From NCBI GenBank assembly GCA_947176285.1, contig CAMWQF010000003.1, forward strand, positions 1 to 33,793: a stretch of 33,793 nt of DNA, read 5' to 3'. The notes beneath the pieces were generated by a model. The model ran no database searches, had not been told where the DNA came from, and worked only from the letters and a program-made list of their open reading frames with translations. This DNA is from an uncultured Porphyromonadaceae bacterium (lineage in GTDB: Bacteria; Bacteroidota; Bacteroidia; Bacteroidales; Muribaculaceae). This document shows positions 25,209 through 32,744 of the stretch, piece after piece (position 1 is the first letter of the stretch; every line of letters begins with the position of its first letter). A program made the position numbers and the translations under genes.

Positions 25209-27104
25209 ATGATAAAAACTTTTAAATATATTAGCCGGATAGCCCTCGTCGGTACGATGGCTTTCAGCGTTTCGTCTTGTGCGGATGAGTACTCGATGCC
25301 GGCTCCCGACATAGATCCGGCACAACTCGTGGAAGGCGTGGCTTTCACCGTGGAGCATGATGCTCAAAACCCCAACATCATACATCTCAAGAGCCTGATG
25401 CCTTCCAGTTATGCAGTGGCATGGGTCACTCCACAGGGGCGTCGTAACACCAATGAGGTGACCCTTCAGATTCCCTTTGATGGAGAATATGAGGTTCAGA
25501 TGGGTGTGAATACTCGTGGCGGATATGTATGGAGTAATCCTTATTCCTTTACAGTGGATGAGTTCTGTGCCGAATTTGTTGACCATTATCTGTGGAAACG
25601 TATCAGTGGTGGCGTTGGCAATAGCAAGACATGGCAACTTGACCTTGCTGTGCTTGAGGATGGATCTACAAAGACTACTTTCTGGAATGGTCCGCATTGG
25701 TATTGGAATCCTAACTACACATGGGATCATCTTCATGCAACCACAGAGACTGAAACTGCTGTTAACAATTACAAGGACAGTGGCAAGGATTGGGATCCGG
25801 CTACAGCAATTGATCCAAGTGAGGTCCCTGCGTCTGATGGTGAGAATAATGCCGGATGGTATTGGCCTGCTGAATATTCAGGAAACTCATGGATGTGTGA
25901 AGCCAAGAATTATGGCTATATTACATTTGATCTTATTGATGGTGCCAATGTCACGATCTCGGATGCAGATGGCAATGTGATCGAGAAGGGAAGCTATCTT
26001 CTTGACGTGGATAATCACACCATCTCATTCTCAGGTGTTTATCCATTGAATTCCAGCAATAATGGAGTGATGTCGCGTGAATGCAAGATTCTCTATCTTT
26101 CTGATTTCGGTATGCAGCTTATCCAGGACGGCCTCACTGCAGGTTCTGCAACATCGCTCAACTATGTGACTAAGGATTATTTTGATAATTATCAGGCAGC
26201 TGAGGTGTCTCAAGAACCGGAATTGCCGGATGGATGGAGAGAAGATGTGTCTCAGACTGTCATCACTTCCGTGAAGTGGGTACTCTCTGACAAGAATCCT
26301 CTCGACTGGGCTAACCTTGACGGGTCTCTTATGAACGGATGGCACAATCCGGAAGATTATCCTGATTGGCTTGGCACTCCTGATCCTGCGTCATATGCCG
26401 ACTTCTCAATGACTCTTGACAGCAACGGCAATTCAGCCAAGTTTGTTTACCCTGATGGATCAACCATAGATTGCACATATGAATTGAGTGACAATGGTAT
26501 TTATACTTTCTCAGAGCCTATTAAGTCATTCTCTCTTGTAGGATGGGCAAGTTTCGCAGTTGATGCTGAAAACAGCCTACGTATCCTCCAAATTGAAAAG
26601 AATGTCTACGGCAATGTGGCAGGAATCTGGCTTGGTGCCCTCTCAAGCGAAAAACCTGAATATATGGCATATCACTTCGTGCCTACAGCCGGCAGCGGCG
26701 GTGGCACAGGTTCTGATGAGCCGGCATATGCTGCAACATTAAACTATTTTAGCACTAATTGGGCATTAAGTGTGGCAAGTGATCCGGTGATATTTACCGG
26801 TGATGGAGTATATACTGCTACTGTCTATGGAACTGTGCCTGAAGAGGGTCCCGGCGGTATGTACCTCGATATTCCGAATATCTTGATTGATTATCCAAAT
26901 GTAGACGTAACCATTAAGGATGTAAAGGTCGACGGCAATTCGATTTCTTTCTCCGATGAAGTGATAGAGAGAGGTACGGGGGATGATCCGAACACCTATC
27001 GCCGCTATTTCTTCCATCAATGGGGCTTGAATCTGGATACTGCTCCCAACTATGTTTTCAATAGTTCGCTCGAAGTTACTTTTGAAGTGAAGATGGGCGA
27101 TTGA
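25209..27104 (+). CDS. SusE/F-position surface glycan-binding lipoprotein (SGBP-B-like)
   Basis: From ATG 25209 the protein has 631 residues. The ORF-track start at 25152 would put 19 extra residues before the lipoprotein signal. The lipobox SVSSC (Cys24) is followed by ADE, an acidic surface-export pattern. An Ig/PKD-like domain (about 36-118) is followed by two similar aromatic-rich modules (about 136-325 and 345-490). Both modules begin with a KTWQLD/KWVLSD strand and contain a 'DGANVTISDADG'-like hairpin. A GSGGGTGSD linker leads to a C-terminal beta-sandwich (about 508-631). It should bind xyloglucan at the cell surface alongside SusD. The sequence is not one I can place in a named family, so binding is inferred from position and aromatic clusters such as HWYWNP. 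Confidence 0.85.
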   Translation: MIKTFKYISRIALVGTMAFSVSSCADEYSMPAPDIDPAQLVEGVAFTVEHDAQNPNIIHLKSLMPSSYAVAWVTPQGRRNTNEVTLQIPFDGEYEVQMGVNTRGGYVWSNPYSFTVDEFCAEFVDHYLWKRISGGVGNSKTWQLDLAVLEDGSTKTTFWNGPHWYWNPNYTWDHLHATTETETAVNNYKDSGKDWDPATAIDPSEVPASDGENNAGWYWPAEYSGNSWMCEAKNYGYITFDLIDGANVTISDADGNVIEKGSYLLDVDNHTISFSGVYPLNSSNNGVMSRECKILYLSDFGMQLIQDGLTAGSATSLNYVTKDYFDNYQAAEVSQEPELPDGWREDVSQTVITSVKWVLSDKNPLDWANLDGSLMNGWHNPEDYPDWLGTPDPASYADFSMTLDSNGNSAKFVYPDGSTIDCTYELSDNGIYTFSEPIKSFSLVGWASFAVDAENSLRILQIEKNVYGNVAGIWLGALSSEKPEYMAYHFVPTAGSGGGTGSDEPAYAATLNYFSTNWALSVASDPVIFTGDGVYTATVYGTVPEEGPGGMYLDIPNILIDYPNVDVTIKDVKVDGNSISFSDEVIERGTGDDPNTYRRYFFHQWGLNLDTAPNYVFNSSLEVTFEVKMGD

Positions 27105-27135
27105 GAACTCCTTATAAAGGAATAATATTTTCACA

Positions 27136-27166
27136 GAAAGGGCCCGGCTGATTACCGGACTCTTTC
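27136..27166 (+). repeat. Strong hairpin between the SGBP-B and GH5 genes
   Basis: GAAAGGG-C-CCGG pairs with CCGG-A-CTCTTTC across a 7-base loop (CTGATTA), with one mismatch and one G-T pair. It lies in the 85-base gap and lacks a long T-run, so it may cause partial termination or mark an mRNA processing or stability site. Confidence 0.4.
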
Positions 27167-27189
27167 CCCAATTTAAAACATAAATTTTC

Positions 27190-28935
27190 ATGAAACTTAA
27201 GAATTTATTTTTTACTTTTGCGTTGCTTTCTATAGGGCTTCTAAGCTCATGCGGAGAAGATCATCCTTCTCCATCTTGGGGCGACAGTGGAGGTATGACC
27301 GTGAAGGATGAGTTGCTTCTTTCCAATGAAGGAGCGCAGACCCTTAATATCAAGGCTTCCGTGAAGCCAACACTTACTACGGATGCTGATTGGCTGCACA
27401 TTGGCGAAGTCAAGAATCTCACTACCGGTATATATACCGTTGAAATTAAGGCTGAACCCAACGTTTCAGGAGAGACACGCAAAGCGGAAATCACTGTCGT
27501 AGCCGGCAACGAGAAAAGTATCGTGAAGGTATCTCAGGTGTCAGGAGATCTCGTCGAGGTGAGAAGCATTGACCCGAATGGCATTCTGGATGCAAAGGGT
27601 GGAAAACTCAGCATTAAATATGTAGCCACCGGTGAGCCGGCTTTGAATCTTCCTGATTGGATCAAGCAAGACGGCACACGCTCACTTGATGAAAATATTC
27701 TGTCGTTCACCTATGCTCCGAACAATTCAGGCAGGGAACGCGAAGGGTTGATAGTGCTGGCTGTCGGAAAAAGCATTGCAAATGTGACAGTGCGTCAGGG
27801 TGCAGCAAACGTTGCAGCCATTTCCGGCAAGACTGCAAAAGAGATTGCTGCTGACATGTATGCCGGCATCAATATCGGCAACACGATGGAGTGTCCCGGA
27901 GGTGAAGGGGACTGGAGTATGCCGGTCAACGAGACTTATGTGACGGCTCTTGCAAATATGGGCTTTAACGCAGTTCGAATTCCTTGCGCGTGGGATGCCC
28001 ATGCTAAGGACGGCGTAATCGACGCTGCCTGGCTTGACAGAGTTGATGAGGTTGTCGGCTGGGTAATAGGAAAGGGTATGTATGCTCTTGTGAATACACA
28101 CTGGGACAACGGCTGGATCGAAGGAGATGCATGCAAAAAGGGGTTTGATGAGGCAGTCAATGCCAAGTTTGCTTCTTATTGGACTCAGATTGCTACCAAG
28201 CTCAACCATTATGACCAGCGTCTCCTTTTCTCTGCGTTGAACGAACCTCCGGTGAATGAGGATGCAAATGACGGTAAAGGTCATACCTACACTGCTGCTG
28301 AGAAGAAAGCCAATAAGGAACGCAGTATAGATGCCATAATGAAATATGAACAGACTATGCTTGATGCTGTTCGCGCTACGGGAGGAAACAACCTTGACCG
28401 TATTCTCGTGATGTCGGTACCCAATACCAACATCGAGATAGCCGCAGAAGGCTATTTCCAAATGCCCAAGGATGTTGTGGCAGACCGCCTTATGGTGGAG
28501 GCCCATTTCTATGCTCCCTATAATTTCAATATGATGAAGACTGATGAAAGTTGGGGTAAGGCAGCATGGTATTGGGGTAAGGATAACCACGTGGCAGGTT
28601 CCGACCGCAACAGCACCTGGGGAGAGGAAGACTATGTGAGAGACCAGATGCAACTTATGAAGAAGAATTTCGTTGACAAAGGTTATCCTACAATACTTGG
28701 AGAATACTGTGTATGCGAGGACCGCTCCAACATCGCAGGTGTAGATAAAGAAAAGCATCAGGCAAGCCAATTGCTCTGGAATAGAGAGGTGACACGCGAG
28801 GCAAAGAATGCCGGTTGTGTTCCATTCTTCTGGGAGACGGGTGGCGATATCAGCAGACGTGACGGCTCTATAATCCGCTCATACCAGCTCGACGGCCTTT
28901 TCCTGGGAGCCTCTGAGGGCAAATATCCTTTCTGA
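27190..28935 (+). CDS. GH5 endo-xyloglucanase-type lipoprotein with two BACON domains
   Basis: This 581-residue protein has a lipobox (LLSSC, Cys21) followed by GED, an acidic surface-export pattern. Two tandem BACON-like domains (about 36-122 and 123-206, each ending in a VxVxQ strand) precede a GH5 barrel (about 213-575). Catalytic residues are intact: acid/base Glu352 in SALNEPPV and nucleophile Glu505 in ILGEYCV. The barrel start AGINIGNTME and HFYAPYNF fit the GH5_4-type endoglucanases, which include the surface endo-xyloglucanase BoGH5A; that enzyme has one BACON domain. It should make the first cuts in the polymer backbone on the cell surface. It is the last gene of the susCD operon and is followed by a hairpin terminator. 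Confidence 0.92.
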   Translation: MKLKNLFFTFALLSIGLLSSCGEDHPSPSWGDSGGMTVKDELLLSNEGAQTLNIKASVKPTLTTDADWLHIGEVKNLTTGIYTVEIKAEPNVSGETRKAEITVVAGNEKSIVKVSQVSGDLVEVRSIDPNGILDAKGGKLSIKYVATGEPALNLPDWIKQDGTRSLDENILSFTYAPNNSGREREGLIVLAVGKSIANVTVRQGAANVAAISGKTAKEIAADMYAGINIGNTMECPGGEGDWSMPVNETYVTALANMGFNAVRIPCAWDAHAKDGVIDAAWLDRVDEVVGWVIGKGMYALVNTHWDNGWIEGDACKKGFDEAVNAKFASYWTQIATKLNHYDQRLLFSALNEPPVNEDANDGKGHTYTAAEKKANKERSIDAIMKYEQTMLDAVRATGGNNLDRILVMSVPNTNIEIAAEGYFQMPKDVVADRLMVEAHFYAPYNFNMMKTDESWGKAAWYWGKDNHVAGSDRNSTWGEEDYVRDQMQLMKKNFVDKGYPTILGEYCVCEDRSNIAGVDKEKHQASQLLWNREVTREAKNAGCVPFFWETGGDISRRDGSIIRSYQLDGLFLGASEGKYPF

Positions 28936-28970
28936 TAATATACGAATTGAATATATTTCAACGTTATAAA

Positions 28971-29012
28971 GGAGTCTTTGCATTTCTTGCAGAGACTCCC
29001 TTTAATATGCTT
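28971..29012 (+). terminator. Intrinsic terminator after GH5
   Basis: GGAGTCTTTGCA (28971-28982) pairs with TGCAGAGACTCC (28988-28999), with one G-T pair and a 5-base loop. It is followed by CTTTAATATGCTTT. It closes the susCD-SGBP-GH5 operon. Confidence 0.75.
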
Positions 29013-29038
29013 TATTATTATAATTTTTATTCCGGAAT

Positions 29039-30529
29039 ATGATGCAATTCAGATATATATTTGTGATAGTGGCAGTGGTAGGGATTTTAACTGGATGTGG
29101 AAAAGCAAAAGTGCCTGTAAATAATGTAGAGGATGCTAATGCTAAGCCTGTGCTTGTGCCTGACTATGTGGATATTGTAGTGCCTCCCAATATCGCTCCG
29201 ATGAATTTTGAGGTCGATATGCCGGGTGATGAATATGTGGCACGTGTGTCGGGAAGTGACGGACGTGCGTTGGTGGCTTCAGGCAACCCCATTAAATGGG
29301 ATATGAAGAAATGGCATAAGCTTCTTCAGGAATCTAAGGGAAAAGACCTTAAATATGAAGTGTTTGTCCGTAATGGCGACAAGTGGAAACTTTATGCCTT
29401 TTCCAATCATGTGGCGGAAGAGGAGATCGACCCATATATCAGTTATCGTCTAATCGAACCTTCGTTTGTGCAGTATTCTGCAATTTCTCTCAATCAGCGA
29501 GACCTCACTTCATTTGAGGAAACGGTGATTCATAATAATGCTGCTCCCACTGATGAGCGGCGCGGACAGTGCATGAATTGCCATGTGCCTCGAAATCATT
29601 ATAAGGATAAGGCTTCGATGTTTCATGTCAGAGTGAGAAATGGGGGTACTGTAATAATGGCTGGGGATTCTGTGGTGAAGGTGAATCTTAAGACTGACAG
29701 CACCATGTCTGCCGGAGTGTATCCGGCATGGCACCCTACGCTTGACCTGATAGCATATTCTGTCAACGACACTCAACAGAAATTCTTTTATTCCGGCGAC
29801 AGGAAAATAGAAGTATATGACAGAAGTTCCGATTTGATACTTTACGATATGAAGACGCATGAAGTGTCGCATATAGCCGGCGATCCAAATCTTCTTGAGA
29901 CATTTCCCGCATGGAGTCCTGATGGAAAAAAACTCTATTATTCAGTGGCAAGATACCCTGACGGAGTCACTCCGGAAAACATTGAGAATCATTACTATGA
30001 TATACGTTATGACATTGTAAGCAGAGATTTTGACTTGGCTACCCGTAGTTTTTCCGAACCGGATACGATCGTATACGCAACTTCCGAAGAGGCAAGTGCG
30101 TTGCTTCCGAGAGTCTCTCCCGATGGAAAAATCCTTCTATATTGCAAGGCTCCTTTCGGCACTTTCCATATATGGCATAAAGAAAGCGACCTTTGGATAA
30201 AAGACCTTTCCACAGGAAAAGAACGTGCATTGGAGAATGCCAACAGCGACGATACGGACAGTTATCACACGTGGTCGTCTAATGGGCGCTGGATAGTGTT
30301 CAGTTCGCGTCGTGATGACGGAAGCTATACTCGCCCCTATCTGGCATATGTTGACGTCTCAGGACGTGACAGCAAGGCGTTTGTAGTGCCGCAAGAGACT
30401 CCTTCATACTACAAGGATCTGATGAAATCATACAATGTGCCTGAATTCCTTGTTCAGCCTGTCAAAGTAGCACGTCAGGATATTCTCAGGAAAGTCAATA
30501 ATCCCCCTGTCCAAGCCTGCTATAGATAA
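29039..30529 (+). CDS. TolB-like (PD40) propeller lipoprotein with one c-type heme motif
   Basis: This 496-residue protein has a lipobox (ILTGC, Cys20) with no acidic residues after it. An N-terminal Ig-like region (about 40-140) is followed by CMNCH (Cys178, Cys181, His182), a single CxxCH heme-attachment motif. The C-terminal half carries PD40/WD40-like repeats (YPAWHPTLDLIAY, FPAWSPDGKKLYY, LPRVSPDGKILLY, HTWSSNGRWIVF). Proteins of this kind are often labelled cytochrome c biosynthesis proteins in Bacteroides, but the label is not functional evidence. It may be a periplasmic or membrane-anchored electron carrier or scaffold. It lies downstream of the PUL terminator and converges on the peptidase gene, so it is probably not part of the PUL. 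ATG 29042 is an equally good start. Confidence 0.8.
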   Translation: MMQFRYIFVIVAVVGILTGCGKAKVPVNNVEDANAKPVLVPDYVDIVVPPNIAPMNFEVDMPGDEYVARVSGSDGRALVASGNPIKWDMKKWHKLLQESKGKDLKYEVFVRNGDKWKLYAFSNHVAEEEIDPYISYRLIEPSFVQYSAISLNQRDLTSFEETVIHNNAAPTDERRGQCMNCHVPRNHYKDKASMFHVRVRNGGTVIMAGDSVVKVNLKTDSTMSAGVYPAWHPTLDLIAYSVNDTQQKFFYSGDRKIEVYDRSSDLILYDMKTHEVSHIAGDPNLLETFPAWSPDGKKLYYSVARYPDGVTPENIENHYYDIRYDIVSRDFDLATRSFSEPDTIVYATSEEASALLPRVSPDGKILLYCKAPFGTFHIWHKESDLWIKDLSTGKERALENANSDDTDSYHTWSSNGRWIVFSSRRDDGSYTRPYLAYVDVSGRDSKAFVVPQETPSYYKDLMKSYNVPEFLVQPVKVARQDILRKVNNPPVQACYR

Positions 30530-30549
30530 AAGTGGAGTTGCATGCAAAA

Positions 30550-30590
30550 AATAAGAGAGACGCCCGGAAGCATCTCTCTTATTTATTTTT
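30550..30590. terminator. Bidirectional intrinsic terminator between the heme/TolB-like and peptidase genes
   Basis: AATAAGAGAGA (30550-30560) pairs with TCTCTCTTATT (30573-30583), an 11-bp perfect stem with a T-rich tail. An A-rich stretch precedes it, so it can serve both convergent genes. Confidence 0.85.
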
Positions 30591-30605
30591 TATTTAGTGC
30601 TGATT

Positions 30606-32741
30606 TTACTCACTTTTTTCAGTGGGAGTAAGCCCCATATTCTCAAAGATAAATGAGTAGATGTCGGTGTATTCATCGATGATTTTGGCAATCGGTTTGC
30701 CGGCTCCGTGTCCTGCATTGCTATCGATACGGATCAGTTTTGGAGCATCACCGGTGTCGGCGGCTTGCAATGTGGCTGCATACTTGAAAGAGTGAGCCGG
30801 AACTACGCGGTCGTCATGATCGGCAGTGGTGATTAATATTGCCGGATATTTAGTTCCGTCATTCTTGATGTTGTGTGTCGGGGAGTAGGAGAGAAGATAT
30901 TTAGCCATTTCCGGGGATTCGTCTGATGTGCCGTAATCCGTAGCCCAGTTCCATCCGATAGTGAAAAGATGGTAGCGCATCATATCCATTACACCCACAC
31001 GTGGTATGGCAACTTTGAAGAGATCCGGACGCATGTTGGTGACCGCACCCACAAGCAGACCGCCGTTGCTTCCACCTTCTATTGCGAGGAGGTCTTTGTT
31101 GGTCCATCCCTGATCAATCATGTATTCTGCGGCTGCAATGAAATCGTCAAATACATTCTTTTTGTTAAGTTTGGTTCCTGCAAGATGCCATTCCTCTCCG
31201 TATTCACCGCCACCTCGAAGGTTTGCCTGTGCATAAATGCCGCCATTTTCAAGCCAGAACAGACGGTTGGCAGAGAAACCCGGGTTGAGGGTTATGTTAA
31301 AGCCTCCGTATCCGTAGAGGTATACAGGGTTTTTGCCGTCTCTCTTCAGTCCTTTCTTATATGTGATAAACATCGGTATCTCTGTTCCATCAGCGGAAGG
31401 ATAGAACACTTGTTCTGTCACATAGTCGTCAGGATTGAATCCCGGAAGTTCTGTGGCGTGGAAAAGTTTGCTTTCGCCGGTAGACGCATCATAAGCCATG
31501 ATTTGAGATGGAGTGGTGAATGAAGAGAAAGCGTAGAAGGTCTCGGTATCTTCGGGATTTGTGGAGAAAGATAGTGTCCCATATCCGGGAAGAGAAATTT
31601 CACGTTCTTTTGAGCCATCTGTGTTGTAGACATATGCGTGGTGAGAAGCATCCTGGTCGTAGGTGAGAATAAGTTTATCGCCTGCAAAGCGTGCGTCTAC
31701 CAGTACGGCAGCGTTGTTTTCTGGCACGAGGTCTTGCCAATTCTTCCGTTGAGGAGCCTTGATGTCAGCAGTCACAAGACGATATTTCGGTGCATCTGCC
31801 GATGTGAAAATATAGAGTTTGCCGTTGCGGGCTTCAATGACACTGATGTCATTATCTTGCGATTCCTCTACCGCCACCCATTGTGAATTTGGGTTGGTGA
31901 GGTCTTTTATGTATAGTGAGTTTCCGTTTCCTGCGCCTCCACCCATCACAATTAGAGTCGACTCATCGTCGGTAATGTCGACGCTGTGGAAATGAAGCGG
32001 TGCGTTGCGGTTTTCAAAAATCACTTTGTCAGTGCTTTGGGGAGTTCCTATTTTGTGATAGTACACTTTGTGGTATGTGTTGGCATTCGAGAATTCTTTC
32101 CCTTCCTCGGGCTTTTCATAAGCACTGTAGTAGAACCCGTCGCCATGCCAAGCGGCGGCAGTGAATTTTGCCCATTCGATGTGGTCGTCGAGGAGTTTGC
32201 CGGTGGCTGTGTCCATCACATATATTTCGGTCCAGTCGCTTCCGCTTCGTGAGATGGTGTAAGCGGTATATTTGCCATCGTGCGACTGATATACTCCGGT
32301 GAGTGCTACCGTCCCGTCGTCGGAAAGTGCATTGGGATCGAGGAAAACCTCGCCCTCGCCGTCAGGAGTGTCTGAGCGGTAAAGCACGGCTTGGTTTTTA
32401 AGACCGTCGTTTTTGTAGAAGTAGTATTTCCCATCTGCTTTTTTAGATGGAAGTCCGATTTTGGGATAGTCGTTTAGTTGCTCTATTCGGTCGCGTATTT
32501 TACCTCTGAAAGGGATTTTCGATAAATATTCCTGAGTGACGGCATTCTCTGCCTCCACCCAAGCAAGGGTCTCTGCCGCTGTGTCGTTCTCAAGCGGACG
32601 GTAGGGGTCGTTGACCTCGATGCCGAAATAATTGTCGATGGTTCCATCGGTTGGGGCGTCAGGATAGTTGATGCTCGCTTGTTTTGAGCAAGAAGCCATG
32701 GTGAGTGCCATAAGCGTAAAGATCGTTGTTTTTAGTTGCAT
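30606..32741 (-). CDS. Prolyl oligopeptidase family (S9A) serine peptidase, lipoprotein
   Basis: This 711-residue enzyme has the S9A layout: an N-terminal seven-bladed propeller (about 75-440) and an alpha/beta hydrolase domain (about 455-705). The triad is visible as GGSNGG (nucleophile Ser558), ADHDDRVVP (Asp) and NAGHGAGKP (His). It cuts short peptides after proline. Eukaryotic relatives are cytosolic, but this protein has a lipobox (MASC, Cys18), so it is probably anchored in the periplasm. The Cys is followed by SKQ rather than acidic residues, which does not suggest surface export. It starts 3 bases after the stop of the DUF6057-like gene, so the two are likely one operon, ending at the bidirectional terminator. 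Confidence 0.93.
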   Translation of the reverse strand: MQLKTTIFTLMALTMASCSKQASINYPDAPTDGTIDNYFGIEVNDPYRPLENDTAAETLAWVEAENAVTQEYLSKIPFRGKIRDRIEQLNDYPKIGLPSKKADGKYYFYKNDGLKNQAVLYRSDTPDGEGEVFLDPNALSDDGTVALTGVYQSHDGKYTAYTISRSGSDWTEIYVMDTATGKLLDDHIEWAKFTAAAWHGDGFYYSAYEKPEEGKEFSNANTYHKVYYHKIGTPQSTDKVIFENRNAPLHFHSVDITDDESTLIVMGGGAGNGNSLYIKDLTNPNSQWVAVEESQDNDISVIEARNGKLYIFTSADAPKYRLVTADIKAPQRKNWQDLVPENNAAVLVDARFAGDKLILTYDQDASHHAYVYNTDGSKEREISLPGYGTLSFSTNPEDTETFYAFSSFTTPSQIMAYDASTGESKLFHATELPGFNPDDYVTEQVFYPSADGTEIPMFITYKKGLKRDGKNPVYLYGYGGFNITLNPGFSANRLFWLENGGIYAQANLRGGGEYGEEWHLAGTKLNKKNVFDDFIAAAEYMIDQGWTNKDLLAIEGGSNGGLLVGAVTNMRPDLFKVAIPRVGVMDMMRYHLFTIGWNWATDYGTSDESPEMAKYLLSYSPTHNIKNDGTKYPAILITTADHDDRVVPAHSFKYAATLQAADTGDAPKLIRIDSNAGHGAGKPIAKIIDEYTDIYSFIFENMGLTPTEKSE

Positions 32742-32744
32742 ATG

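Noticed and set aside
27727-28770. 347-residue minus-strand ORF antisense to GH5
   Set aside because: Long shadow frame across the GH5 barrel; Cys/His/Ile-rich composition is typical of antisense frames and it has no recognisable domain.
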